Of a DNA stretch of 52,615 bases, positions 1 to 10,009 are shown piece after piece; the stretch's first letter is position 1; each line of letters begins with the position of its first letter. A model generated the notes under the pieces. The model saw nothing but the letters and a program-made list of their open reading frames with translations, was not told the DNA's origin and made no database searches. Origin of the DNA: Paratrimastix pyriformis (lineage: Eukaryota; Preaxostyla; Paratrimastigidae); the NCBI GenBank assembly GCA_027972325.1, contig JAPMOS010000205.1, positions 1 to 52,615 on the forward strand. Reading direction: 5' to 3'. The translations under genes were made by a program, and so were the position numbers.

Positions 1-73
1 ACTGTTTGTAACTCTCCATACACACAGTTTCTTCTAGCTTCCTAATAGGTTAGTTATGTCTTTCATTGAGCGT

Positions 74-3000
74 TCAATTGATGTCCAGTTTAGTATTCAT
101 CTTGTCAAATGTTGACTGTTGATATGGTTCCATAATAATGAACGCTGATAAAATTTCACTTATTCTTTTGGTGCCATTTAATCCGGTAATGTCCGCCATG
201 CTATCAGTCTTGTTTCTGAGATACCTTTTATCATCATAAGAGCACAATGCAAACTTGTTCACTGATACTGCATAGAGTTGGTGATACCTTTGAATTGTGC
301 AAAACTTCACCTTAGGATGTGCCTTATCAATCTCTTCTTCATTCTTTTCTCCATCTCTTCATTCTTTTTCTCCATCTCTTCATCAATCTCTTCATCAATC
401 TCTTCATCATTCTGTTTGCGTTTTGGCTGAACATTCTGAGTTCAAACAGTCCATGAACTTTGTTGTGATAATTCCTGTTTGATTGCTGACTTCTTCACAC
501 CTTTGCATTTGGCATGCTTCTCTTTATCACCTTCTATGACATGAATACATCTTCGAACGTAATCCACAGAACTCTATGATTTGCTTGCCTTTGGCTTCAT
601 CCTTGAACTTTCCAATCTTGGCAATGTTCTTTTCGCTGAATAGCGCATTGTCCTCTGGATAATTGGATGTATCGAGTTCGTCTTCAAATTCTTTCATATC
701 TTCATATGTCTTCTGTCTCCACTGCAACACATAAACTGTCAGTATCTGTGAATAGCAATTTGACTTTGTCTCCATACTTTGCTTTGAGTGTGTTGTAGTA
801 AAAGTCATACATGTGCATCTTGGATAAGTCTAATATTGATTGCCCAACTGCTATTGGCATGTTCAATTTGACTGATGTCTGTCTTGCATGTATGCCTACG
901 AGTTTATCTCCAAATATCACTGTCTTCTCATAATTTGGCTTGGCTACGAGCTTACGTGCCTTCTCCTCACTGGATGTTAGTGTAAAGTTGATGTGAGAAC
1001 GATTGTTCTGCATGGTTTTTCCAAAGACTGCATTGTTGGCTAATTTGAATAGTGCCTTCTCAGATTCTTTGTTTTTGAACGCTCGTTGGTATTGAATCCT
1101 ATGTCTTCTAACCAATCATCTTGTTTAAAACTCATCACTCTTTTGACTGCTTTCAGTTCCATTCCTAAACTCAAATATAGCTGGAGTGCACGATAATGCA
1201 CAACATAATCAGTCTTGTCTTCAAAATCACAAATCAACTTCTCAACTTTTGCCTGCTTTAGGCTGTCTTCAACAACTTCTGGTATTCAGATAACTTTTCA
1301 TCTTCTACAACCTTCTTGCATAATGGATAATCATTGTGCATGTCATGTAGTTCTTTTGGATATGATAAATCCACTAATATGTAGCCTCTATCTCCATTCT
1401 TGTCTAATGACATTATCTTGCTCTTCGTGAACTTGCGTTCTTTTCCCATTGAAAATCAGTCGTTGGTAGTCTATAACTCATTGCTTTGCCGTAAGGTTGT
1501 TAGCATCGAGATACAGAATGTACACCGTTTGCCCTCTTTGTTGTATGTCTTCATGTACTTGTTGTTGGCTTGACAATATCTGTTCGTTATCATTGAAATC
1601 CCTCCTCGAATACCCTTCTCAATAAACAAATGCATGTCCATTTGTGTGTCATTAAATAAGTCTAACTCCACCTTCGAACGCTTCAGTGCCGCATCCCATG
1701 ACATTGCTGGTAATGACACGTAACATACCGGATCGAGCCCGTAATTTTTATACACATGCTGCGAAACTTTTCGAAGACATCTGCTAATAGCAACATCAGT
1801 TTTAAGGTATATGTCATGATAATCACCTAACGTTTCACATTCAAATGTGTTCCATACTGTCTGTGCATGTGCATAATCTTCATCAGATATGGCTTTATCG
1901 TTTAGTTTACTGTAAAATGCTTCCTTTGGTGGCAATTCAGTCTCATCGAACTTCTCCATTGTGTTCAAATAGTCATATGGATAAACACCCTTCTGGCATA
2001 AAAGTTTCAGGTTCTCTTCACTGATTCCTTCCCAATCTGCTTTTGTTCTGATAAAATCATCGTAGTTGTTCTTCCCTAAGTTCTCTGATAATTTATCCAA
2101 TGATTCTGTCATGAATGCAAAACTGTCTTTGGACTCTATATTTCCATCCATCGAGAACGACAGATACTTCTCTTCAGTCAATGCTAAGCATGTAATTTTC
2201 TCACTAAAGTTCCCTATTTCTTGCATTAAGAGGTGAGAATCATAACCCTTTAGATTGTGAAAACTGGTACCTTGTAATTCTTCAGGCTGAATAATAAGTT
2301 ACATCCATTATGTGCCGCCCCTCGATATTCACCCGTAATATGATCATGGTCTCTCACTTTATCTGATTCATCTTCAATCTCTCGTCCACAAATATGACAC
2401 ACAGTGGCTTTATCAAACTCTTTTGTTGTTCCTTCGATAAGTTCATCTCACAGTTCCTTTGACTATCTTCAGTATCGTTTTCTTCGATGATGGATTTTAA
2501 GAAATGCTCAACTGCTCCTTCACCACGATACAATTGTATTGGTCTCTCAAACTCTGGATAATTACTGACAACTTTGTATGCATATGAACACACATTATGG
2601 TGCTGATATGCTGCTTTTATTTTCTCATCGTCATCATCATCAATTGGTGTTGTGAGTGCTTCGAAATCTGCATAAATCGCAAAGGTTGCTTCACTGATTT
2701 TGATATATGCTTGAATTCAACATGAGCATCTTCTTCTATTGGTAACCATGCTTGACAACATTCATGCTCATAGCACACTGGTTTATGCCTTTGCAACAGG
2801 CTTTCATTCCAAAATCCATGCATACAGTTCAGACAAAATACTTTTTCCATTGTGACTGTTCTGGCTTGAACTTAAGAGACGAGACAAATCTTTAATCAAC
2901 ACATAATGTGAGTTGGTTTCTGTCTTCTCACATCCTTCTCCTTTCATCACCTCTGTATTCTCATCGAGCTCTGTTATACGTAGCATATTGACTACTGTTT

Positions 3001-3985
3001 TAGCCGTATTCCAAATTGGTGAGACATACAATGGATTGAAGACAACTGATGTCTTCTTCTCCTTCTTAACCTTTTTGTTGTGATATGATGCTCGATCACA
3101 TTGATGGCTATGTTATTTTAGCTTCGAATCGTGGTATACTGTCAATTTCCATTGGAAAATGAATGCCCTTAAAGTCGAGCTCATTGTCATACTTCATGTA
3201 TTGCTTCACTCTCTCCGGATGCACATCAACTGGATGCAATGTTGCTAAAACACTCCATTTAAAACACTCATTGTCATCATTCTGAATATTTATCAATGCT
3301 TTCTTCTGGTTCAATACCTCTGGTAATTCAATGTAACTGCTTCCACGCATTGGCTTGTATGAGGCTACATTCAAAACACATTCTCAATACGTTTTAGGAC
3401 CCATGCACTTCCATTGTTAACAAAATTGTCCACGAGCTCTTGGATTCTCGACACTGCATTCCCAATTCCTTCTTCAATGTCTTTCTTACCGAGAATTCGA
3501 ATGCTGCCTGATGAAAAGTGTCCATACATTGACTTGTCTTCTTTGGTGAACTGACATTTCAACACGATGTTCAGTTTGAACTGTCCTCCTTCATCTCTTC
3601 ATATAATATCTTTTTATCATTCCTTCAGTGTCCACAAAACACCTCTCGACACTTTGTTTGTAGTCAGTTGCCTCGATCTTTCCATGGTTCATAATAGAAT
3701 AGTTCTTCATGAAACCTTTCATAGCTTTTTGCATTCTACCACTTCATATTGTGCTATTTTTCCAAACTCATCTTCGACGTTTTCTGCTCCTTTTGTTGAT
3801 AAGGCATCTACATCAATAACTTCTTCTTGTGCAATCTTCACTTCTTTCTTTTCTTTCTTTTCCTTCTTTTCCTGTTTTGGTGACGTTGCCTGCCGTTTAT
3901 TTATGTATTCTTCGAACAACTTCTTCGCCTCTTCATCTGAGAGTCCATCAAATGCAACAAATGGATTTGCGGTTTTAGTTGTCAT
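74..3985 (-). pseudogene. Polinton DNA polymerase B (protein-primed), broken
   Basis: Consecutive minus-strand open stretches across this span together cover a protein-primed family B DNA polymerase of the Polinton type. They include a lysine/glutamate-rich N-terminal extension, exonuclease and palm-like regions, and a C-terminal tail that resembles the end of Polinton polymerases (a LCSYDDKRYL-type segment). A low-complexity acidic repeat lies near the C-terminal end at about 330-415. In an active element this enzyme would copy the linear element from protein-primed ends. It is a fossil here, with about ten breaks. It is divergently arranged with the integrase, 101 bp away. Confidence 0.8.
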
Positions 3986-4086
3986 GTCTATAGTAGTGTG
4001 AGATAAAATTTTTTCATAATATTTTATTAATCTATAAATTTAAGGTTTCTCTAAGTCACTTTTAATTTTATAACTTCATTATACTA
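3986..4086. promoter_or_regulatory. Divergent intergenic region, polymerase/integrase
   Basis: This 101-bp, very AT-rich gap separates the divergent polymerase and integrase frames of the Polinton-like element. It holds several TATA-like stretches (for example around 4010-4040). It probably carried both promoters. This rests on position and composition only; no specific element can be fixed. Confidence 0.3.
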
Positions 4087-5121
4087 ATGGAAAAGACCAT
4101 TCAAAATGCTTATAGCAATCCTAAAACGGGCTTTGTTTCTGCTCCTAAATTGTATCGAAAACTCAAACAAGATGACAAGAAAATCACCTTAGATGCTGTC
4201 CAAAACGTGCTAAATAAGACACCTGATTATCAAATCATGAAAGAAGATAGAAAACCCAAAAAGTTCAACACGATTGTGGCTCATACTGCTCTCGCATGTG
4301 TTCAGATGGATATCATCATCTATGATCGTTTTAAGACGAGAACTGGATTCGAGAACATCCTCTGTGTTATTGATGTGTACTCTCGTTATGCTGCCTGTCG
4401 TCCACTTAAAACAAGAAAGCCCACTGAGGTTCTCAAAGCAATTAAAAGTATCTTCCATGATGACTTAAAAGGTACTCCTGAAAACATCAACTGTGACAAT
4501 GAATTCCAAGCTAAACAATATGTCAAATGGATGACTGATAATCATGTTGTGGCTCATTTCAGTGACCCTGAAGAAATCAATAAGAATAGTATTGTTGAAC
4601 GATTCAATCGTACAATTGCTCTCAAACTACAACGTTGGCGTCTCTCTTCTGGTGACTCCGATTGGACTAAAGTTCTTCCTGATTTGGTATCTTCTTACAA
4701 CAATGATTACCACAGAACCATTAAAGCAACACCTTATAATGTGTTCAACAACCATGATACAAACAAACAATCAGTCACTCAAATAGAACGTATTTATAAT
4801 ATTGGTGACCATGTTCGTGCTGTTCGAAAGCTCAAAGCATTCGCTAAAGGTGATGAAGTAAAGTATTCTCTCGCTGTCTATATCATTGACTCATTCGATG
4901 GTAAAAAGTATGTTCTCAAGAACCTGAAGTCTGGAGAACTGTTGAAAAAACACTACAAACAATATGAGTTGAAGAAGGTTGGTGAAATCATCGAGAAGGA
5001 GAGCACTGAAAAAGCTGTCAAGAAGATTGATGACACAAAGAAGAAAAGACTCGTCAAACGAAGACTGACTCGAGAAGGTATTGACACAGATAATATAATG
5101 CATGATATGAAGCTCCGTTAA
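4087..5121 (+). CDS. Polinton-like RVE integrase
   Basis: An open frame of 344 codons starts at the ATG at 4087. It has a retroviral-type integrase core (RVE, DDE superfamily) in the middle third. The expected acidic positions appear in the order seen in Polinton and Ty3/gypsy-like integrases (around DIIIYD, NCDNEF and IVERFN), followed by a basic C-terminal region with a chromo/SH3-like look. In a Polinton this protein inserts the element ends into the host genome. The frame looks whole while the neighbouring polymerase is broken. Its stop overlaps by two bases the stop of the small convergent frame at 5118-5288. The length is somewhat short for the family, and I cannot tell whether an N-terminal piece is missing. 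Confidence 0.88.
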   Translation: MEKTIQNAYSNPKTGFVSAPKLYRKLKQDDKKITLDAVQNVLNKTPDYQIMKEDRKPKKFNTIVAHTALACVQMDIIIYDRFKTRTGFENILCVIDVYSRYAACRPLKTRKPTEVLKAIKSIFHDDLKGTPENINCDNEFQAKQYVKWMTDNHVVAHFSDPEEINKNSIVERFNRTIALKLQRWRLSSGDSDWTKVLPDLVSSYNNDYHRTIKATPYNVFNNHDTNKQSVTQIERIYNIGDHVRAVRKLKAFAKGDEVKYSLAVYIIDSFDGKKYVLKNLKSGELLKKHYKQYELKKVGEIIEKESTEKAVKKIDDTKKKRLVKRRLTREGIDTDNIMHDMKLR

Positions 5122-5288
5122 TGGAAATATTCATTTTCATACACTATTGTTGTGGAATCGTCACTCTCATCTCCTTTCTTCTTAGTTATTGTAACAGTGA
5201 AATATTCATCACCATGAAGCTTAATCAACTCCTGTAGGAGTTCAAATAGCGCCCTATCAATCTTAACTGGATGCTTATCACAATTCAT
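5118..5288 (-). CDS. Small convergent ORF in the Polinton-like element (56 aa)
   Basis: An uninterrupted 56-codon minus-strand frame runs from an ATG at 5286-5288 to a stop at 5118-5120, overlapping the integrase stop by two bases. The product is mixed acidic/basic, with a predicted helix (ALFELLQELIKL) followed by an alternating, beta-like stretch (EYFTVTITKKK). It resembles no protein I recognise. Tight convergence with the integrase and codon-like composition in an AT-rich zone argue for a real element gene. Its shortness argues for caution. Confidence 0.45.
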   Translation of the reverse strand: MNCDKHPVKIDRALFELLQELIKLHGDEYFTVTITKKKGDESDDSTTIVYENEYFH

Positions 5289-6176
5289 TCTCTATATACT
5301 AACTATAGATAATTATTTTTTCTTCAAATACCTTTACATGTTAATCAACTGCTATCACTCGTTCACTATTTCATTGAGTTAGCCCCAGTAGCTCATTGAA
5401 TTATCATCTTAAAACACTCAGAGCTCAAATGATGAAACGCTGTTTTTTATCTCTTTGAAATAGAAGGTAAATCTGATTGATTTCTCTTTCAATTCATGTT
5501 CTCCCTATTGAAATTTTCGCTTTAAAGGGCTCGGTGCTGAAATCAAATTTCATCTTGTTTTATCATTTTGTCATACTTTTCCATTTTCTTAGAATCAATT
5601 ATTTGAGCTGATTCAATCAAAAAGAATGCATCATTTACTTAAGATTGATGCATTATTTAATGATCACTTTTGAAAAGCACTTTTGTCACAATTTTATTTT
5701 GAATGAAGAGATAAGCTGTTTCTGATTGAATTCTCTTTCGTTTGATGCTTAAGATGATTGAATTGTTTGATTTGACAAAAATGGCAAAATAATTTCTGGG
5801 ACAAAAAATGGAAAAAAATTGAAAATGCATGGAGAATTCGCTTTTTGCCTCTAATTTCGTTTGTAGCTCGAATGAATTGATGCTTAAATCATTCCAAGCT
5901 GATTAAAATAAAATGCTCGTTTTACTTAAAAAACATTGAGAAAAAAGATTTTGCTCTGAAGAATTCGATTTTTGCCTCAAATAACGTTTGTAGCTCGAGA
6001 AAATTAATGCTTAAATCATTCAAAGCTGATAAAATAAAATGCTCCTTTTCGATAAAAAATAATGAGAAAAAAAGATTTTGTTCTGAAGAAATCGATTTTT
6101 GCCTCAAATAACAACGCAAGCGTGAAAAATTGTGTGTGAAAATCGATTGTCTCAGAACTCTCCTTTTATAACTACT
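5289..6176. repeat. AT-rich terminal zone with 127-bp tandem repeat
   Basis: No gene is visible here. At 5834-6111 a 127-bp unit is repeated: the GAATTCG start recurs at 5834 and 5961, and a partial third copy (GAAATCG) starts at 6088. The full copies differ by scattered substitutions. Such tandem repeats are common just inside Polinton termini. The last bases before the GC-rich border at about 6176 would be the element end or a break. No terminal inverted repeat partner can be seen because the other end is outside the window. Confidence 0.7.
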
Positions 6177-6186
6177 ACCGGGAGCG

Positions 6187-6669
6187 GTGGGAGTGGACTT
6201 CTTTCGGCAGAACCTAGCCTCAGAAGTGCCGTGGATCAACCCACCGTTCTCGCTCATCCTCAGAGTCTTGGAACGGTTGAGGGAGCAGCGGGGGGAGGCC
6301 CTTCTCCTCACCCCGGTGTGGACATCGGCACCGTGGTGGCCAGTGATGCTGCACATGGCAGTGGCACCACCCCTGACCTTACCGCGGCAGGAGAACACAT
6401 TCCTGGCAGGCACGACACGCAACCTCAAGGGAATTGGGCCCCCACACTGGGAGTGTTGTGTGACACAGGTGTCGGGGGACCCAGTCCGGCAAGCCAGGGC
6501 ACACCTCGAGTGGGGTTGGCAGACACTCACCAATCCGGATCTCACCCTCGTCCGGAAGTTCCAGGACCGACAGCTGCACCCCATGGGTCCAGCCCGGATC
6601 TTCGACGACCCGGAGGCCTGGTGGGGGAGCAACGAGCCCCTGATCCCACAGTGGGACAGGGAACTGTAG
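6187..6669 (+). CDS. DIRS-A pol, C-terminal part (fragment)
   Basis: This open frame is nearly identical to the C-terminal 160 residues of the DIRS-A RT/RNase H protein encoded on the minus strand at 25832-27758 (shared stretch VDFFRQNLAS, with one residue different nearby). It corresponds to the region after RNase H, which is conserved in DIRS elements but has no assigned chemistry. It overlaps the beginning of the recombinase frame, as DIRS genes often do. The upstream catalytic part is absent from this copy. Confidence 0.75.
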   Translation: MGVDFFRQNLASEVPWINPPFSLILRVLERLREQRGEALLLTPVWTSAPWWPVMLHMAVAPPLTLPRQENTFLAGTTRNLKGIGPPHWECCVTQVSGDPVRQARAHLEWGWQTLTNPDLTLVRKFQDRQLHPMGPARIFDDPEAWWGSNEPLIPQWDREL

Positions 6670-8133
6670 ACGTCGACGCAGACTCGGGAGAGGACATGAC
6701 CTTAGCCGAGCTGGCAGCGTCTCTGCGCTCAAAGAGCACCACCACCCCCACTCTCATGACACACCACCCGGAGTCCTGTGTGACAAACCCGCCGGGTCGG
6801 TCGGAAGCACCCACGAGTGGGGCCTGTGATGCCCAGAACGCCGCGGGGACACCCGTGGACGGAACTCTGTTTCGCCCGGGCAAGAAAGGTCCTGCCCCAG
6901 GACGCGCGATACCCACACCCACAGCCCGGAAAAAGCTCTCAGAAGAGGCACCTGCTTGGGCCCCCAAGCATCCGGAGCTGTCGGCAGCGGCAGGTTATTT
7001 CATTCAGAGGTCATTGGCAGAGAAAACCTCGAAGAAATACTCACACATTATTCGCCGCTATGAAGAGTGGTGCGCGCTCAAAGACCTGGCTCCGATCACG
7101 GAGGCGACCGACCAGAATGAGGTCCAGGTCGCCTCGTTCATCGCGGATGAAGCCATGGAGAGGGACCTCAGCTCGGGCTCGGCAGGGGCACGTCGCTCAG
7201 CACTGTCCATGTACTTCACCATGAGTGGCCACCCTCTATCCCCGGAAGGCAAACTGGTGAAACAAGTCGTCACCGGCATCGGGAAGGACAAACCGGCTGG
7301 GGGCAAAGACCTCGGTCCGATCTGGGACCTAGCAGACCTCTTGAAATTGCTCGAGGGGAGTGGGCCGACAATGCGACCCTTGACCAAAACCGGCTCATTG
7401 GTAAAGTCGCCAGCTTGTTGGAGATCGCGGGGTTGAGGGTCATGGACACGACCTCGATCTCTTTTCCGACTCACGCTTTGAGTTCGGCCAGCCGGGGTGT
7501 GAGCACTCCGTTCGGCTGAAGGTGTGTCCGAAGGAGACACACAACACCAAGATTCGATGGGTCCAGGTGGTCGGGGCTCCCGACAACCCACTGTGCCTAC
7601 ACTGCGCCATGAAACAGTGGCTGACCAAGCGGCCGACGGAACCAGCGGTTGCGGGTCAGGCAGTGTCGGACACCTTCTTTGTCTTTCCACGGGATCACTC
7701 TGTGAAGTGCAGGGTGGGCAAAGCCATCTCGGCAGACTGGATCCGGAACTGCGTGCGTTCGACGATGACGGTGGCAGGCATTCCCCTGCAGTGGGGTGCC
7801 CATTCAATTCGCTCAGCCGCCCCGTCGAAAGCCGCTGCACTGGGCATTCCACTGCCACAGATTCTGACCAGGTTTCGTTGGAGCTCCAGGTCCAGCACCT
7901 ACCAAATGCACTATGGTCGCACAGTGGAAGGAGTCACGGATCGCTTCGACGAGGCACTGTTGGCGGGTCGGTTCAGTGGCAAACCTCATGAAATGTCGGG
8001 GACCGCTGAACCTGACAAGGGGACCCCTAGGGGTTCCCCCCCTTGGCAGGCACGAGTTGGGAGGCAGTGTGATTCCTTTGGCATGCTGTCTATTTTCCTG
8101 GGGGTTTGGGAAGATGAAGGTCGTCGAGATTGA
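6670..8133 (+). pseudogene. DIRS-A tyrosine recombinase
   Basis: A proline/threonine-rich N-terminal stretch is followed by a phage-integrase-type SAM-like core-binding region (around 6985-7250) and the catalytic region, with a HSIR-type box and a final tyrosine region (TYQMHY) near 7800-7910. DIRS-type elements use this enzyme instead of an integrase to insert a circular DNA intermediate without making target-site duplications. The open frame extends upstream into the pol overlap, and downstream it runs into the internal complementary region. It is a fossil with one or two breaks. This is the only recombinase of the DIRS-A family in the window. Confidence 0.8.
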
Positions 8134-8210
8134 TTACTCGTTCGCCGAGGCTCCGAGGCTGAAGCGAGGAATCATCGAGACTCTTCTTCTTCCCAAACCC
8201 CCAGAAATAC
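8088..8210. repeat. DIRS-A internal complementary region (ICR)
   Basis: The first half (8088-8163) is the reverse complement of the DIRS-A left end (seen at 45089 and 37274). The second half (8164-8210) is the reverse complement of the right end (seen at 9206). The junction reads GAGGCTGAA|GCGAGGAATC. Both halves carry the inverted arm TTTCC(T)GGGGGTTTGGGAAGA. In DIRS1-type elements the ICR templates completion and joining of the two ends during circle formation, so this site fixes both termini of the family. Confidence 0.85.
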
Positions 8211-8327
8211 TCCCACCCGCCTCCCTGGTGGCGTGGAGCACCACATGGCTTACAGCCCCACTGCCTCACCACCTCCTGAGCCTGCCGACACCACCCTTGC
8301 CCTCCCTGCCAATTTGAGGAGCAAAGG

Positions 8328-8780
8328 GTGGGGAGGGGTGACAGGTCATGTTACCTTTTCCCCCCTCTGTCACAACACAACCACACTCGCCCGCACACAG
8401 CCCTCGCGCTGGACCCGGGCAAGGAACTCTCGGTCTACAACGCCAACCGGCGCCTGACCGCGGCCAAGCGAGGCTACGATCACCCCAAGGCCGCTACGCG
8501 CCTCTTCACTCTGGAAGATGGGTCGAGGGTGGTCGTCTCGAACACCCACCGCGGCCGCAGTGGACACTGGGTCTCGTCGCGCGGAGGCGGAGGCTCTGCT
8601 GTTCGAGGCGCGACCCGAGGATGGTCTCGGGGTGCTACTCGTGGCCGTGGCCGTGGCCGTGGCGGCCGCAAGTTCTTTTCGGCCGCCTCTTCTGCCCGTG
8701 GCAAGAGCTCCGCTGAGGAGTCTGCTGCGGAGGGGGAAGAAGTGAATGGAAGGCGCTTCGTCCCCGGGGTCTTTTTCTGA
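8328..8780 (+). CDS. RG-rich ORF downstream of the DIRS-A ICR (doubtful)
   Basis: This 150-codon open frame lies between the ICR and the right terminal repeat. The middle has an RGG-like tract (TRGRGRGRGG) typical of RNA-binding tails, made by a GTGGCC-type hexanucleotide run. Other frames are open too because the DNA is GC-rich and repetitive, so coding status is uncertain. If real it might be a nucleic-acid-binding accessory protein. A 135-bp piece of it recurs at 39069-39203. Confidence 0.3.
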   Translation: MGRGDRSCYLFPPLSQHNHTRPHTALALDPGKELSVYNANRRLTAAKRGYDHPKAATRLFTLEDGSRVVVSNTHRGRSGHWVSSRGGGGSAVRGATRGWSRGATRGRGRGRGGRKFFSAASSARGKSSAEESAAEGEEVNGRRFVPGVFF

Positions 8781-9064
8781 GGCTTCGCCCCCTCTGTATT
8801 TTTCCCTGATTTTTTTGCGTGACCTGGTAAGCCGGAGGTTTCTCCACCCTCCTCTTTCCCTCCGCAGACACATGCTTACCGGGGTGAGCTTCGGCGGCTC
8901 ATGGGGAGGAGAAGTTGAATTTTATTGTGCCGATGTTTGATCAATCTTTGAAAGCCTCTTTTGTTTTGTCTCTCTCGTCTTTCTTCTATCTACATTCTTT
9001 CTTTGGGATGCGTCTGGGCCTGACCACACCTTCCGGAGTGGTGCCCGGCCCCTTTGACGTGCTT

Positions 9065-9206
9065 ACGCAAGGGCAGGGTACACTATCCGTGTCAGCTGAC
9101 ATGGAATTTCTTTCTATTTGTGGTCAGTGCCGCTTTTTGCGTTGCCTGACGTGATGTCTATTTTCCTGGGGGTTTGGGAAGAAGAAGAGTCTCGATGATT
9201 CCTCGC
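9065..9206 (+). repeat. DIRS-A right terminal inverted repeat
   Basis: It is the inverse complement of the left terminal repeat of copy A2 (44922-45089) up to the arm GGGGGTTTGGGAAGA. It then diverges into the right-specific end AGAAGAGTCTCGATGATTCCTCGC. The region 8781-9064 before it holds no gene that I can support. Confidence 0.8.
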
Positions 9207-9320
9207 GTTTCGTCCTGAGTTTCACCACCGCCCTGAAGAGGGCTGGGTGGAGCTGGTAATCTTCGGCGTCGACCCACCGCGAGAGCCTGTCCGCTCTCAC
9301 GTTGTCGATGCCGTGAATGT
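9207..9320 (-). mobile_element. Scrap of DIRS-A pol
   Basis: These bases match 26273-26386, the RNase H region of the minus-strand DIRS-A pol, in the same orientation. The scrap sits directly between the right end of A3 and the outer end of DIRS-B copy B1. It is best read as a remnant of a DIRS-A copy into which both elements inserted. Confidence 0.75.
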
Positions 9321-9480
9321 TCTCCTTCACGAGTTCGGAGAACGAGGGACAGCCTTCGTGGGATAGCCCCAAACAAACCCAAACCAAGAAAGAGTGAACA
9401 CTTGCACAGCAAGCACGCAAAACGGCACTGACATCCAAAAATTTATCAAAAAGAATTTGACATGTCATGTCAGTGCCGGC
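9321..9480. repeat. DIRS-B terminal inverted repeat, B1 outer end 1
   Basis: It runs from TCTCCTTCACGAGTTCGG through the arm CCCCAAACAAACCCAAACC to a region with an 11-bp perfect inverted repeat (GGCACTGACAT at 9424-9434, ATGTCAGTGCC at 9467-9477) and the palindrome GACATGTC between them. The same block starts copies B2, B3 and B4. Confidence 0.8.
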
Positions 9481-10009
9481 AGTCGACTTGTCCTTTTGCG
9501 CAATAAGCAAATCGCAACGCATCTTTTATTCCCGGGTTTTCGGGTTTCTATGCTTTTTCAAGAATTTTCGAATAGTTACTCGAAAGCTCTGAAGACCTTG
9601 CATTTTGTTTCGTCGAGTTGGGTTGACTTTTGGAATGATCTAAGAGATGTCGGCCAACGTGCCGCTCCTTTGGCGCTCTGAAAGTGCTGGCCTTATTTCA
9701 ATTGATTTTTCAAGGCCGCCTTGTCACTTTTCAACCCCTGCCTTGTAGCCTTGAACGACTGATCTCATTGATCAACTCATCGCGTCTCTCTCTTCCCACC
9801 TCCTCGTGGGTCGCCGCGTTTTACTTTGTGAGGGTTACAGGCCCTTTTGCCGGCCTTTCAACTTTCCCGGACGGACTGGAGAAGAATCACCTGGAATCTC
9901 AGAATCTGGGTCCTCCTTTCCGGGTCTGTGGCGTCACAATAGCACTCGCTTTATATTTTGTTTTTTACAAACCAAAAACGGAAGGAAACAAAAACTTCCA
10001 AACAAAGAT
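9481..10009. other. DIRS-B body, non-coding
   Basis: No gene is supported here. The sequence is shared almost base for base with 45905-46431 in copy B2. Short open frames exist but differ in frame between the two copies after small indels, so they are probably not coding. Confidence 0.5.

Larger units (their letters stand above)
1..6176. mobile_element. Polinton-like element, one end, broken
   Basis: This AT-rich block carries a minus-strand protein-primed DNA polymerase B (broken), a plus-strand retroviral-type integrase (open), a small convergent frame and a terminal AT-rich tandem-repeat zone. Polymerase B plus an RVE integrase defines Polinton/Maverick elements. The window starts inside the element, so the capsid and packaging genes, if present, lie to the left or are lost. 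Its right border is at about 6176, where the sequence changes abruptly to GC-rich DIRS-A pol. The polymerase has roughly ten breaks, so the copy is a fossil of some age, although the integrase frame is still open. Confidence 0.85.
6177..9206 (+). mobile_element. DIRS-A copy A3 (DIRS-type retrotransposon), 3' part
   Basis: This is the downstream part of a DIRS-type retrotransposon on the plus strand. In order it holds the end of the RT/RNase H frame, a tyrosine recombinase, an internal complementary region (8088-8210), an RG-rich frame, and a right terminal repeat ending at 9206. The left part (gag, RT) is missing because the Polinton-like element adjoins at 6176. The right end GATTCCTCGC is fixed by comparison with the internal complementary region and with a 92-bp derivative at 36691. 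The recombinase has one or two breaks. Near-identity to copies A1 and A2 suggests recent activity. Confidence 0.85.

Noticed and set aside
8088-8210. Split direct repeats of a Ngaro/PAT-type element
   Set aside because: The terminal repeats of A2 and A3 are inverted relative to each other and the internal region is complementary to both ends, which is the DIRS1 pattern.
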